Below, in pieces: positions 28,594-37,355 of a stretch of 64,000 nucleotides of DNA. The notes under the pieces are model-generated. The model was not told where the DNA came from. It saw only the letters and a program-made list of their open reading frames with translations, and did not search any database. Source of the stretch: Variovorax sp. OV700 (GTDB taxonomy: Bacteria > Pseudomonadota > Gammaproteobacteria > Burkholderiales > Burkholderiaceae_C); contig NZ_FNDR01000006.1 of assembly GCF_900099805.1 (NCBI RefSeq), positions 62,001 to 126,000 on the forward strand. Direction: 5' to 3'. The position numbers and the translations under genes were made by a program. How positions within the stretch are numbered: position 1 is the first letter of the stretch; each line of letters starts with the position of its first letter.

Positions 28594-29451
28594 CTAGTTC
28601 GCCAGCGCGTTGGGAAAGAACAGCTGCTCGCCGCCGATCTTGTAGTCCGCAATGGTCTGCTGTCCGGCCGGCGAGATCACCCAGTCGACGAACTTCTGCG
28701 CGCCCTTGCTGTTGAGCGAGGGAAATTTCTCGGGGCTCACGACCATCACGCCGTACTGGTTGAAGAGCCGCTTGTCGCCCTCGACCAGCACCGCCAGATC
28801 GGCACGGTTCTTGAAGCTGAGCCAAGTGCCGCGGTCCGCCAGCACATACGCGCCGGACGAGGCCGCGATGTTGAGCGCCGGCCCCATGCCGCAACCGCAT
28901 TCCTTGTAGCCCGTGCCCTTGCGATCGTTGGGCACCGGCTGCCCAGCCTCGCCCACGCCGGTCTGCGTCCAGAGTCGGCGCTCGGCCGCGTCGGTGCCGC
29001 TCTTGTCGCCGCGCGAAACGAAAGGCGCGTTGGCGGTTGCGATCTTCTTCAGCGCGGCAACGATGTCCTTGCCCTTTGCAGCCACCGGGTCGGCCTTGGG
29101 CCCCACCAGCACGAAGTCGTTGTACATCACCGGGTAGCGCCTGGCGCTGAAGCCCTCGGCCACGAACTTCTCCTCGGCCGCGGTGTCGTGCACGAACAGC
29201 ACGTCGGCATCGCCGCGCTTGGCCATGTCGATCGCCTGGCCAGTGCCCACCGCCACCACCTTGACGTCGATGTCAGTGGCCTTCTTGAAGGCCGGCAGCA
29301 GCTGCGAGAACAGGCCCGATTGCTCGGTGGACGTGGTCGAGGCCATGGTGATGGTCTCGGCACACGCGGCACCCGCAGCCAGTAAGAAAACCGCCACCGC
29401 CAGCGAGGCGCGGATGCCCGCATTGCCGCGGTGCTTGAAAGACAGACTCAT
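28594..29451 (-). CDS. tupA: Tungstate-type ABC transporter substrate-binding protein
   Basis: This 285-residue protein has a signal peptide (residues 1-31, ending ACA) and a PstS/ModA-like fold. The TTSTEQSGLF motif at 39-48 corresponds to the oxyanion-binding TTT/S loop of TupA. Further signatures are GTGQAIDMAKRGDADV and FVSRGDKSGTDAAE. TupA binds tungstate with very high affinity and discriminates it from molybdate. It is the last gene of the tupB-C-A operon, overlapping tupC by four bases. Confidence 0.88.
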   Translation of the reverse strand: MSLSFKHRGNAGIRASLAVAVFLLAAGAACAETITMASTTSTEQSGLFSQLLPAFKKATDIDVKVVAVGTGQAIDMAKRGDADVLFVHDTAAEEKFVAEGFSARRYPVMYNDFVLVGPKADPVAAKGKDIVAALKKIATANAPFVSRGDKSGTDAAERRLWTQTGVGEAGQPVPNDRKGTGYKECGCGMGPALNIAASSGAYVLADRGTWLSFKNRADLAVLVEGDKRLFNQYGVMVVSPEKFPSLNSKGAQKFVDWVISPAGQQTIADYKIGGEQLFFPNALAN

Positions 29452-30167
29452 GCCAACTCTCCTTTGACGAACAGGCGGGCCTCTTCCGGCAGCGGCCCAT
29501 GAAAGAAATCGTGCACTGGCAGGTCGGCCAGCACGCGGCCGTGCTCGAGGTAGACCACGCGGCTGGCCAGCCGCTTCACCTGCCCGAGGTTGTGGCTCGC
29601 GAACACCAGCGTGCGGCCCGCGGCGGCTTCGGCGATGAGCGACTCGACCTCGCGCTTGGCAGTAGGGTCAAGGCTGGCGGTGGGCTCGTCGAGCAGCAGC
29701 ACCGCCGGATGCAGCGCCCAGGCGCGTGCCAGCGCCACCCGCTGCTGCTGGCCGCCTGACAAGGCGCGAGCGTTGCGGTTTGCCAAGTCTTCCAGCCCCA
29801 CGCGCGCCAGCGCCGGAATCGCGGCGCGGCGGGCATCGCGCCAGCGCATGCCGCGCAGCCACAGCGCTATCGCCACGTTGACAGCCACCGACGCGCGCAG
29901 CATGTGCGGACGCTGGAACAGCATGGCCTGGTGGCGGCCCGGCGCGGCGCTGGTGAAACTACCCGCCGCATGCGGCACCAGGCCATGCAGCAGCCGCAGC
30001 AGCGTGGTCTTGCCGCTGCCGTTGGCGCCGATCAGCGCCACGCGCTCGCCGGCCGCGATGGTGAGGGTCGCGCCTTGCAGGGCCGCCACGCGCCCCAGCC
30101 GGACGTCGACGCCGTACAGCGCAAAGACGGTGGTGTCGGCGCTTGCAAGTTGCACGTGTTCGTTCAT
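29448..30167 (-). CDS. tupC: Tungstate-type ABC transporter ATP-binding protein
   Basis: This 239-residue ABC ATPase has a Walker A GANGSGKT at residues 47-54, the signature LSGGQQQRVALARA and a Walker B LLLDEPTASLD. A gap shortens the helical domain compared with ModC, and there is no C-terminal TOBE domain, as in TupC. The ATG at 30167 overlaps the end of tupB by four bases; the longer upstream frame is tupB shadow. Confidence 0.9.
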   Translation of the reverse strand: MNEHVQLASADTTVFALYGVDVRLGRVAALQGATLTIAAGERVALIGANGSGKTTLLRLLHGLVPHAAGSFTSAAPGRHQAMLFQRPHMLRASVAVNVAIALWLRGMRWRDARRAAIPALARVGLEDLANRNARALSGGQQQRVALARAWALHPAVLLLDEPTASLDPTAKREVESLIAEAAAGRTLVFASHNLGQVKRLASRVVYLEHGRVLADLPVHDFFHGPLPEEARLFVKGELA

Positions 30168-30922
30168 GGGCGCGCCTCGGGCCGCCACCAGGCCGCCATG
30201 CCGCCGCCTTCGCCGCCCCCGCCATCGACCCGCTCGCGCCACCCGCGGACCGCGGCAATGGCAAGGTTGAGCACCAGCACCACGCCCAGCAATACGATGC
30301 CCAAGGCCAGCGCCAGCGGCAGGTCGCCCTTGCTGGTTTCTAGCGCAATGGCCGTGGTCATCACGCGCGTGAAGCCGTCGATGTTGCCGCCCACCACCAT
30401 CACCGCGCCCACTTCCGACACCGCGCGGCCGAAGGCGGCAATGAGCACGGTGAGCAGCGCATAGCGCTCGTCCCACACCAGGAGCAGCGCCCGAACCAGT
30501 GGCCCGGCGCCCAGCGAGCGCAGTTGCTCGCCGTGCGCACGCTCGGCATCCTCGATGGCTTGGCGCGTGAGCGCCGTCACCACCGGCAGCACCAGCACCG
30601 TCTGCGCCAGCACCATGGCCTTGAACGAAAAAAGCCAGCCCAGAAAGCCGAGCGGGCCAGAGCGCGACAGCAGGAGGTAGACCACCAGTCCGACCACCAC
30701 CGACGGCAGGGCCAACAGGGTGTTCAGCAGCGTGAGCAACCCGGCGCGGCCGCGAAAGCGCGCCACGCCCAGCCACGCCCCCAGCAACAGGCCCAGCCCG
30801 CAGGCCAGCACGCAGGCGCTGGCGCTGACCGCGAGCGACCGCCCGACGATGGCCAGCAACACCGGATCGCCCGACACGAGCAGTTGCCAGGCCGCGACGG
30901 CGCTCTGTGCAAAGGTGTTCAC
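30164..30922 (-). CDS. tupB: Tungstate-type ABC transporter permease
   Basis: This 252-residue permease has about six membrane segments and the EAA-like cytoplasmic loop ERAHGEQLRSLGAGPLVRALLL. AFGRAVSEVGAVMVVGGNIDGFTRVMTTAIALET is characteristic of TupB and related oxyanion permeases. It is the first gene of the operon and starts about 50 bases downstream of a perfect inverted repeat. Gly/Glu-rich residues close the C-terminus. Confidence 0.9.
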   Translation of the reverse strand: MNTFAQSAVAAWQLLVSGDPVLLAIVGRSLAVSASACVLACGLGLLLGAWLGVARFRGRAGLLTLLNTLLALPSVVVGLVVYLLLSRSGPLGFLGWLFSFKAMVLAQTVLVLPVVTALTRQAIEDAERAHGEQLRSLGAGPLVRALLLVWDERYALLTVLIAAFGRAVSEVGAVMVVGGNIDGFTRVMTTAIALETSKGDLPLALALGIVLLGVVLVLNLAIAAVRGWRERVDGGGGEGGGMAAWWRPEARP

Positions 30923-30973
30923 TCGGAGGGCTTCATGGGTGGAAGCGCCGCAGTATCGCGGTGTACTTCCAAT

Positions 30974-30999
30974 TACCTATGCAACTCTTTGCATAGGTA
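30974..30999 (-). promoter_or_regulatory. Perfect inverted repeat, candidate operator of the tup operon
   Basis: Arms TACCTATGCAA (30974-30984) and TTGCATAGGTA (30989-30999) are perfectly complementary around CTCT. The repeat lies in the only intergenic space upstream of tupB (30923-31018), where the promoter must be. The symmetry and position suggest a repressor or ModE-like site controlling tungstate/molybdate uptake, but the sequence is not the ModE consensus I know. Confidence 0.6.
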
Positions 31000-31018
31000 G
31001 CTAATACCCTTGTGCAGA

Positions 31019-32491
31019 TCAGACTGTGTCGAGCGGAAACACGGGTCGGCGCACCTTGGAAAACGGGAACAGGCTGTAGTCGGAACTGGTCACCCCCGGG
31101 CTGTCGCACTCGACCAGCGCGGCCGAGATCGGCTCGAACACCGGCCGGCAGTACATGCGCGACTTGAGCAGCAGAAAGCGTTCCTTGCGCGGGTCGAGCC
31201 CCGCGCATTCGAAAACGCCGATGTCCCAGGGCTCCTGCGTGCGCTCGGTCACCACGATGCGCGCCGCGCCGATATCGAACAGCACCGTGCGTCCCATGCT
31301 GCTGCGCTGCCCGGTATAGGTGGGGCCGGTGATCACGTACTCGCCGTTGCCAACGGTGCGCACCGTCCCGGTCAGCATGACGGGCTTCTTCGACAAGCCG
31401 ATGCCTTCGAGCGACACCTTGTTGCCCAGCGCCACCGTGACCGTGGCGCCCTCGCCCGCCGCGATGAGTTCGCCCACGGCCTCGGGGTCGCACAGCGGCC
31501 CCACGCCGATGCCGTCGAGCCCCTGCGCCAGGGCCTCCTGCAGCACGTCCATGGTGTCGCAGCTGCCGCCGGACATGCAGTTGTCGCCATGGTCGAGCAG
31601 CAGCACCGGACGCGTCGCGCCCTGGGCGATGGCCTTGGCACGCGCCACCGATTCGGCCAGGGGCTCGCTGCGGTAGACGAAAGCCTCGCGCTCGTCCCAC
31701 ATCCACTTCGCGATGCGATCGGCGGTGGCCTGCGCGCGCTCGTGCGACTTCGCATCGACAACCACCACACTCATGCACGGCGCCTCGATGTCGGAGAGCG
31801 AGAAGCCGGCAAAGATGGACACCGCGAGCGACTCCGATGTTTCGGCTTCGCGTGCAGCCTCGATGGCCCGCTGCATCGCGCCGGTGAAAGACGCGCTGCG
31901 CAGCGTGTGTGCCATCAACGGCAACTGGTGCCAGCGCATCGCGGGCTTGCTGCGTCCTGCGAGCAGATCGAACAGCAGCCGCCCGGCGTGTTCGCCGGTC
32001 TCGTACATGTCGATGTGCGGATAGGTCTTGAAACCGACGATCACGTCCGCGTTGCCGACCATCACGGCCGTGACGTTGGCGTGCAGGTCGAGCGCCACGC
32101 CAATGGGCACGCCGGGTGCCGCGGCGCGCAGCCGAAGCAACAGGTCGCCCTCGCCGTCCGCGCTGTTCTGCGCCACCATGGCGCCGTGCAGGTCGAGCAG
32201 GATGGCATCGCAGCCAGGCGCCGCATCGACGATGCATTGCGTGAGCGTGGCGTAGGCCTCCGCGTCGACCGGCCCGCTCGGGTTGGCCGAGGCCGACACC
32301 GGCGTGACCAGCGTCGCGCCCGCCTGCTCGGCCAGGTCGATGAAGGCCGACATGGCGGTGCGCATGCCCTTGTTGTCCTTGTAGGCCTGCTCTCCGAACG
32401 TGGGTCCGTCGGGCCCGAAGGCCGCCAGCGGCGTGGGCACCGGCGAGAAGGTGTTCGTCTCGTGGTTGAGACGTGCGATCAGTACTTTCAT
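31019..32491 (-). CDS. M81-family metallopeptidase (MlrC-like)
   Basis: This 490-residue protein matches the MlrC family: RLNHETNTFSP at the N-terminus, LLDLHGAMVAQ, VALDLHANVTAVM and LLDHGDNCMSGG, which supply the acidic and histidine metal ligands. MlrC completes microcystin degradation in Sphingomonas; most relatives have unknown peptide or amide substrates. It is the last gene of the eight-gene operon, overlapping the upstream binding-protein gene by four bases, so a role in the same catabolic pathway is likely. Confidence 0.88.
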   Translation of the reverse strand: MKVLIARLNHETNTFSPVPTPLAAFGPDGPTFGEQAYKDNKGMRTAMSAFIDLAEQAGATLVTPVSASANPSGPVDAEAYATLTQCIVDAAPGCDAILLDLHGAMVAQNSADGEGDLLLRLRAAAPGVPIGVALDLHANVTAVMVGNADVIVGFKTYPHIDMYETGEHAGRLLFDLLAGRSKPAMRWHQLPLMAHTLRSASFTGAMQRAIEAAREAETSESLAVSIFAGFSLSDIEAPCMSVVVVDAKSHERAQATADRIAKWMWDEREAFVYRSEPLAESVARAKAIAQGATRPVLLLDHGDNCMSGGSCDTMDVLQEALAQGLDGIGVGPLCDPEAVGELIAAGEGATVTVALGNKVSLEGIGLSKKPVMLTGTVRTVGNGEYVITGPTYTGQRSSMGRTVLFDIGAARIVVTERTQEPWDIGVFECAGLDPRKERFLLLKSRMYCRPVFEPISAALVECDSPGVTSSDYSLFPFSKVRRPVFPLDTV

Positions 32492-33627
32492 TGCGCAAAC
32501 TTTCCGCCGCTTCCCAGCATCGTGATGTCGCCGAAACTCGAACCGTTCCGGTTGTCGGGCCGGAATGCGACCTGGAATCCGTTCAGGTTCATGGGCGGCG
32601 AATTCTCGATGCTGCGCTTCAGCGATTCGGTGGTGATCGGCCCCTTCACGCGCTGCAGCGCCTCCGCGAAGGCCTTGGCAGTGATGTAGCCCTCCAGGCC
32701 CAGGTAGGAGCCTTCACCGCTGCCGCCCGCGCTCTTGATCGCGCGCTGGTACTCGTCGACGATGGGAAACCGGGTCTTCCAGAACGGCGGCACGACTTGC
32801 GACAGCACGATGCCGCGGCTTCGGTCGCCGAGTTCCTTGTACAGAAGGAAGGAGCTCGCCACGGAGTTCGTGTAGATCTGCGGATGCACCGGCGCGGCCA
32901 CCAGCGCCCGGATGACGTTGATCGCCGGCATGCCGGCCGCAATGACGTAGACCGCCTGCGCCCCGCTCGCGCTGACCTGTTGCGCGGTGGCGGAAAGATC
33001 CGTGTCCTTGGGATTGAAGCGCAGCGCCAGGAGGGCAGGATGCTTGGTCTTCTCGAGTGCCTCTACCGCGTCTTTCTCGATCCCCTTGCCGTAGGCGTCG
33101 TCGCTCGAGACGATGGCGATGCGCGTCACGCCGATGGTCGTCAGGTGGGTCATCACGCGCCGGACTTCGTCGGCATACGATTCGCGCATGTGATAGATCG
33201 GCACCTTTGGCCCGCGCAGCACGGCCGCACCGGTCAGTCCGCCGAAGATGAAGCTGTCGTACTTGGTCGCGACAGGCACCATGGCCGCGCCGATACCCGT
33301 GCCCATGGCGCCGAAGAGGCAGACGACACGGTCGGTGCCGAGCAGCTTCTCTGCATTGGCCGCGGCTTTCTCTGCCACATAGGCATCGTCGTAGGTGATC
33401 ACCTTCACGGGCCGCCCGCCGACGCCGCCGGCCTTGTTCAACTGGTCGAAAAACAGCGTCTGGCCCTCCATGAACGCCAGGCTGTTGGGCGTGAGCGGCC
33501 CGGTCAGCACGGCGGACTGGCCCACCAGGATGGGTGGTTCCGCGGCCGCAGCAGCAGTGACGGTGGCTGCCACCGCGATGCCTGCCGCGACGATGCGAAC
33601 GCCAATGCTGCGAAGCGCGGCCTTCAC
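32488..33627 (-). CDS. Branched-chain-type ABC transporter substrate-binding protein (second copy in operon)
   Basis: This 379-residue protein has a signal peptide (to about residue 28, ending AAAA) and a type 1 periplasmic binding fold (ILVGQSAVLTGPLTPN, GVTRIAIVSSDDAYGKG). The start is GTG at 33627, which overlaps the stop of the amidohydrolase gene (GTGA); upstream residues in frame belong to that gene's shadow. It is the second binding protein in an operon with one permease set, so it may widen the ligand range or act as a sensor. Confidence 0.87.
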   Translation of the reverse strand: MKAALRSIGVRIVAAGIAVAATVTAAAAAEPPILVGQSAVLTGPLTPNSLAFMEGQTLFFDQLNKAGGVGGRPVKVITYDDAYVAEKAAANAEKLLGTDRVVCLFGAMGTGIGAAMVPVATKYDSFIFGGLTGAAVLRGPKVPIYHMRESYADEVRRVMTHLTTIGVTRIAIVSSDDAYGKGIEKDAVEALEKTKHPALLALRFNPKDTDLSATAQQVSASGAQAVYVIAAGMPAINVIRALVAAPVHPQIYTNSVASSFLLYKELGDRSRGIVLSQVVPPFWKTRFPIVDEYQRAIKSAGGSGEGSYLGLEGYITAKAFAEALQRVKGPITTESLKRSIENSPPMNLNGFQVAFRPDNRNGSSFGDITMLGSGGKFAQ

Positions 33628-34877
33628 GCTGCCACTCCCGCGCTTTGCAGCATCGCCTGCAGCAGCACGTTGCATCCTGCTTCCAGGTGGCCGGGCTCCG
33701 CATCCTCGATCTCGTTGTGGCTGATGCCGTCCAGGCAGGGCACGAAGATCATCGCCGTGGGGCACACGCGCGCAAGGTAAACGGCATCGTGCCCCGCACC
33801 GCTGATCACGTTCATCCAGGTCATGCCCTGCGCCTTCGCGGCCTCACGCACGGCTGACACGAGCGTGGGCGTGAAGGGCTGAGGCGGAAAGTAGACGACC
33901 TGCTCCACCGTGGCCTCGACCTTGCTCTTGGCGGCGATGCGCTGCACCGACGCTTTCAGCTCGGCGTCCATGGCGGACAGCACCACGTCGTCCGCCGCGC
34001 GCAGGTCGACACTGAGCTTCACGCGGCCCGGAATCACGTTGCGCGAATTGGGATAGTTTTCGATCCAGCCGACCGTGCCACGGCCATGCGGCGCGTGGGC
34101 AAGCGCAATGCGGTTGACCTCCATCACCAATTCGGAAGCCGCGAGCAGCGCGTCCTTGCGCAGCTCCATCGGCGTGGGGCCGGCGTGGGCCTCCATGCCC
34201 TGCAGCACCACGTCGTACCAGCGCTGGCCGAGCGCGCCCTCGACCACGCCGATGACCCGCTCGTTGGCTTCGAGCACCGGGCCCTGTTCGATGTGCGCCT
34301 CGAAATACGCGCCCACGGGCGATGCCGCGGCCGAAGCCGGCGCGGCGCCCGCATAGCCGATCGACGCAAGCGCCTCGGCCACGCTGATGCCGTCGTTGTC
34401 GCGCTGCGCCAACGCATGCTCGAGCGTGAAGGCGTCGGCGAACACGCCCGAGCCCATCATCACGGGCACGAAGCGCGAGCCCTCTTCGTTGGTCCACACG
34501 GCGATCTCCAGCGGCGCCTCGGTGACGACGTTCGCGTCGTTCAGGCTGCGGATCACCTCGAGCCCGGCCAGCACGCCGTAGTTGCCGTCGAACTTGCCGC
34601 CCGTGGGCTGGGTGTCGATATGGCTGCCCGTGACCACCGGGGGCAGCGTGTTGTCACGGCCGGCGCGGCGCGCAAAGATGTTGCCGATCTGGTCGACGCG
34701 CACCTCGCAGCCGGCTTCACGCGCCCAGCGGGTGAAGAGGTCGCGGCCCTGGCGGTCGAGGTCGGTCAGTGCGATGCGGCAGACGCCGCCCTTCTCGGTC
34801 GCGCCGAGCTTCGCCAGTTCCATCAGCGAGTTCCAGAGGCGCTCGCCGTTGATGCGGAGTGGGGTCTGTGAGTTCAT
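33624..34877 (-). CDS. Zn-dependent M20-family amidohydrolase (hydantoinase/carbamoylase, allantoate amidohydrolase type)
   Basis: This 417-residue protein has the M20/carbamoylase metal-binding signatures GSHIDTQPTGGKFDGNYGVL, the glutamate pair in TNEEGSRF and a later GAGHDA histidine. The dimerisation/lid domain includes MEAHAGPTPM and the ligand-binding NVIPG arginine-proximal loop. Family members hydrolyse N-carbamoyl amino acids, allantoate or ureidoglycolate. The ATG at 34877 gives the usual N-terminus. It lies 32 bases after livF in the import operon, suggesting that the imported compound is its substrate. Confidence 0.9.
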   Translation of the reverse strand: MNSQTPLRINGERLWNSLMELAKLGATEKGGVCRIALTDLDRQGRDLFTRWAREAGCEVRVDQIGNIFARRAGRDNTLPPVVTGSHIDTQPTGGKFDGNYGVLAGLEVIRSLNDANVVTEAPLEIAVWTNEEGSRFVPVMMGSGVFADAFTLEHALAQRDNDGISVAEALASIGYAGAAPASAAASPVGAYFEAHIEQGPVLEANERVIGVVEGALGQRWYDVVLQGMEAHAGPTPMELRKDALLAASELVMEVNRIALAHAPHGRGTVGWIENYPNSRNVIPGRVKLSVDLRAADDVVLSAMDAELKASVQRIAAKSKVEATVEQVVYFPPQPFTPTLVSAVREAAKAQGMTWMNVISGAGHDAVYLARVCPTAMIFVPCLDGISHNEIEDAEPGHLEAGCNVLLQAMLQSAGVAA

Positions 34878-34909
34878 GGCTTTGCAAAAAGAAGAAGGTA
34901 TGCGAGGCC

Positions 34910-35620
34910 TCAAGCAAGGCCTACGCCCAAGTAGCGGTCTTTCACTTCGTGGTCGGCCATGAAGGCGGCGTTGCCGGCCTCGTGCACGATCACGCCCTGC
35001 TCCAGGATGTAGTGGCGGTCGGCGAGTTGCACGCAGACTTCGAGGTTCTGCTCCACCAGCAGGATGGCCACGCCGGCCGCCTTGATGAGCTTCAGCTGCG
35101 CGACGATTTCCTCGACGATCACCGGTGCAAGGCCTTCAACCGGCTCGTCGAGAATCAGCAATCGCGGATGGTTCATCAGCGCGCGGCCAATCGCCAGCAT
35201 CTGCTGCTCGCCGCCCGAAAGCTGGCCACCGCCATTGCGGCGCCGCTCCTTCAGGCGCGGAAAGATGCGGTAGATGTCGTCGAGCTGCCAGGGTGAGTCG
35301 CGCCGCTGGCCGAGCAGGAGGTTCTCTTCCACCGTCAGCAGCTTGAAGACGCCCCGGTGCTCGGGCACCAGGCACACGCCGCGCGTGGCAATGCGGTGCG
35401 GTGGCAGGCCCGCGATGTCCGCCTCCTGAAAGCGCACGCGGCCGCCGGTGGGCGTGACCGCGCCGGCAATGCTCTTGAGCGTGGTCGACTTGCCCGCGCC
35501 GTTCCGGCCGAGGAGCGTGACGAGTTCGGCCTCGCCGACGGTCATCGACACGCCCTGCAGCACATGGCTCTTGCCGTAGTGAGCGTGGAGGCCTTCAACT
35601 TCCAGAATAGGGCCGCTCAT
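34910..35620 (-). CDS. livF: Branched-chain-type ABC transporter ATP-binding protein LivF
   Basis: This 236-residue ATPase has a Walker A GRNGAGKST, signature LSGGEQQMLAIGRAL and Walker B LLILDEPVEGLAP, all typical of LivF. It overlaps livG by four bases. Confidence 0.93.
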   Translation of the reverse strand: MSGPILEVEGLHAHYGKSHVLQGVSMTVGEAELVTLLGRNGAGKSTTLKSIAGAVTPTGGRVRFQEADIAGLPPHRIATRGVCLVPEHRGVFKLLTVEENLLLGQRRDSPWQLDDIYRIFPRLKERRRNGGGQLSGGEQQMLAIGRALMNHPRLLILDEPVEGLAPVIVEEIVAQLKLIKAAGVAILLVEQNLEVCVQLADRHYILEQGVIVHEAGNAAFMADHEVKDRYLGVGLA

Positions 35621-36387
35621 GCCTTGCCCCCGGTGATCATGTTGCCCAGGTAAGCCGTGCGCACACGCGCATCGGAGCGAATGTCGCCCGGCAGCCCCTC
35701 GGCCAGCACGCGGCCCAGTTGCATCACGGTCACGGTGTCGGAGATGTCCATCACGATGTTCATGTTGTGCTCGATCAGCACCACGGTGTGCGCGTCACGC
35801 AGGCTGCGGATCAGCCGCTTCATGTCGTCGAGGTCGTCGATGCCCATGCCCGAGGTCGGCTCGTCGAGAAAGATGGCCTTGGGTTTCGCGGCCAGCGCCA
35901 TGCCCACTTCGAGGCGGCGCTGCTGGCCGTGCGAGAGCACGCTGGCGGGTGTGTCCGCGAGCCGTTCAAGGCCGACACGCGCGAGCACTTCGGCCACCGT
36001 CTCGGCACAGGCGCGCTCGCCGACCGGTGCACGCCAGCAGTTCATGGCTTGGCGCGGTGCGACGCCCTGCGCCGCCACGCGCAGGTTCTCGCGCACCGAC
36101 AGGCTCGCGAACAGGCTGGTCACCTGAAACGAACGCGCCATGCCGCGCTGAACGCGCTTGTGGTCGGGCTCGTGCGTCACGTCGTGGCCATCGAACAGGA
36201 TGCGGCCGCCCGTGGTGGTGCCGGTGCCCGTGAGCATGTGGAACAGCGTGGTCTTGCCGGCGCCGTTCGGGCCGATCACCGAGTGCACCGTGTTGGGCAG
36301 GATTTTCAGGTCCACGCCGCCGAGCGCGGCGAACTTGCCGTAGTGCTTGGTGACGCCGATGGCTTCGATCAGTACGGGTTGCGTCAT
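35617..36387 (-). CDS. livG: Branched-chain-type ABC transporter ATP-binding protein LivG
   Basis: This 256-residue ATPase has a Walker A GPNGAGKTTLF, the LivG-type RSFQVTSLFASLSVREN motif, signature LSHGQQRRLEVGMAL and Walker B IFLDEPTSGMG. The ATG at 36387 overlaps the livM stop by four bases, and the livF start overlaps its own stop. Confidence 0.93.
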   Translation of the reverse strand: MTQPVLIEAIGVTKHYGKFAALGGVDLKILPNTVHSVIGPNGAGKTTLFHMLTGTGTTTGGRILFDGHDVTHEPDHKRVQRGMARSFQVTSLFASLSVRENLRVAAQGVAPRQAMNCWRAPVGERACAETVAEVLARVGLERLADTPASVLSHGQQRRLEVGMALAAKPKAIFLDEPTSGMGIDDLDDMKRLIRSLRDAHTVVLIEHNMNIVMDISDTVTVMQLGRVLAEGLPGDIRSDARVRTAYLGNMITGGKA

Positions 36388-37355
36388 GCTTTTTCTCCCT
36401 GCGCCGCGGGCGTTTTGGGCGCGGACGGCGTCTTGCGGAACACGCGCCGCCATGCGGCTTCGCCCAGCCCCCAGAGGCCGCGCTGCATGCCGATGCTCAC
36501 GCCGATCAGCAACAGCCCCAACAGCAGCAGCCACCGCGGCCACAGCGTGGAAAGCCAGTCGGCCAGCAGCACGTAGAAGGCCGAGCCCAGCACCGAGGCG
36601 AACAGGTTGCCGGTGCCGCCGATCACGGTGATGACCAGGATCATCTCGCTCGTGTGGTACTCGGCATTCGACAGCGGTGCGATGCCGGTCATCATCGCAT
36701 GCAGGCCGCCTGCAAGGCCGGTCACGGCGCCGGAGATCACGAAGGCCAGCAGCTTGAAGCGCTTGAGGTTGTAGCCCACGGCGGCGGCCCGGTCCTCGTT
36801 GTCGCGAATGGCGAGCAGCGTGCGGCCGAACACCGAATCCGTCACGCGCAGCAGCAGGCCGAACGCGATGAGGAACATCACGGCCACGAAGGCGTAGTAC
36901 TTCCAGGGCGTGTCCATGAAGGCCGGACGCGGCACGTCGAGCAGCCCGTTGTCTCCACCCGTGAGCCCCGAAGCGGTGTACGCCACGAAATAGAACATCT
37001 GCGCGAAAGCCAGCGTGAGCATCACGAAGTAGGTGCCGCGCTGGCGGATGGCGACCCAGCCGACCACCGCCGCGCCCAGTGCGCCCATGGCAATGGCAGC
37101 GAGCAGGGCGAGCGGCATCGGCAGCTGCAAACGCGTGAGCAGGATCGCGATGGTGTAGCTGCCCAGTCCGAAGAAAATGCCCTGCCCGAACGACAGAAGC
37201 CCCGTGTAGCCCAGCAACAGATTGCAGCCCAGCGCGGCAAGTGCATAGATCAGCACCTCGCTCGCGAGCGAACCCGAGCGCAGCACCAGCGGCAGGCCCA
37301 GCGCGACGATCAGCGCCAGGAGGAAAGTGATTTTTCTTGGCATGGGGTGTTTCAT
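36384..37355 (-). CDS. livM: Branched-chain-type ABC transporter permease LivM
   Basis: This 323-residue permease has about nine membrane segments and the LivM motifs LLLGYTGLLSFGQGIFFGLGSY and the cytoplasmic loop DSVFGRTLLAIRDNEDRAAAVGYN. The ATG at 37355 is used; an alternative ATG lies 12 bases inside. It overlaps livH and livG by four bases each. Confidence 0.92.
   Translation of the reverse strand: MKHPMPRKITFLLALIVALGLPLVLRSGSLASEVLIYALAALGCNLLLGYTGLLSFGQGIFFGLGSYTIAILLTRLQLPMPLALLAAIAMGALGAAVVGWVAIRQRGTYFVMLTLAFAQMFYFVAYTASGLTGGDNGLLDVPRPAFMDTPWKYYAFVAVMFLIAFGLLLRVTDSVFGRTLLAIRDNEDRAAAVGYNLKRFKLLAFVISGAVTGLAGGLHAMMTGIAPLSNAEYHTSEMILVITVIGGTGNLFASVLGSAFYVLLADWLSTLWPRWLLLLGLLLIGVSIGMQRGLWGLGEAAWRRVFRKTPSAPKTPAAQGEKA

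Noticed and set aside
30974..30999. Reading the tup palindrome as an intrinsic terminator of the M81 peptidase operon's neighbour
   Set aside because: No T-run follows on either strand, and both flanking genes are on the minus strand with the repeat upstream of tupB.
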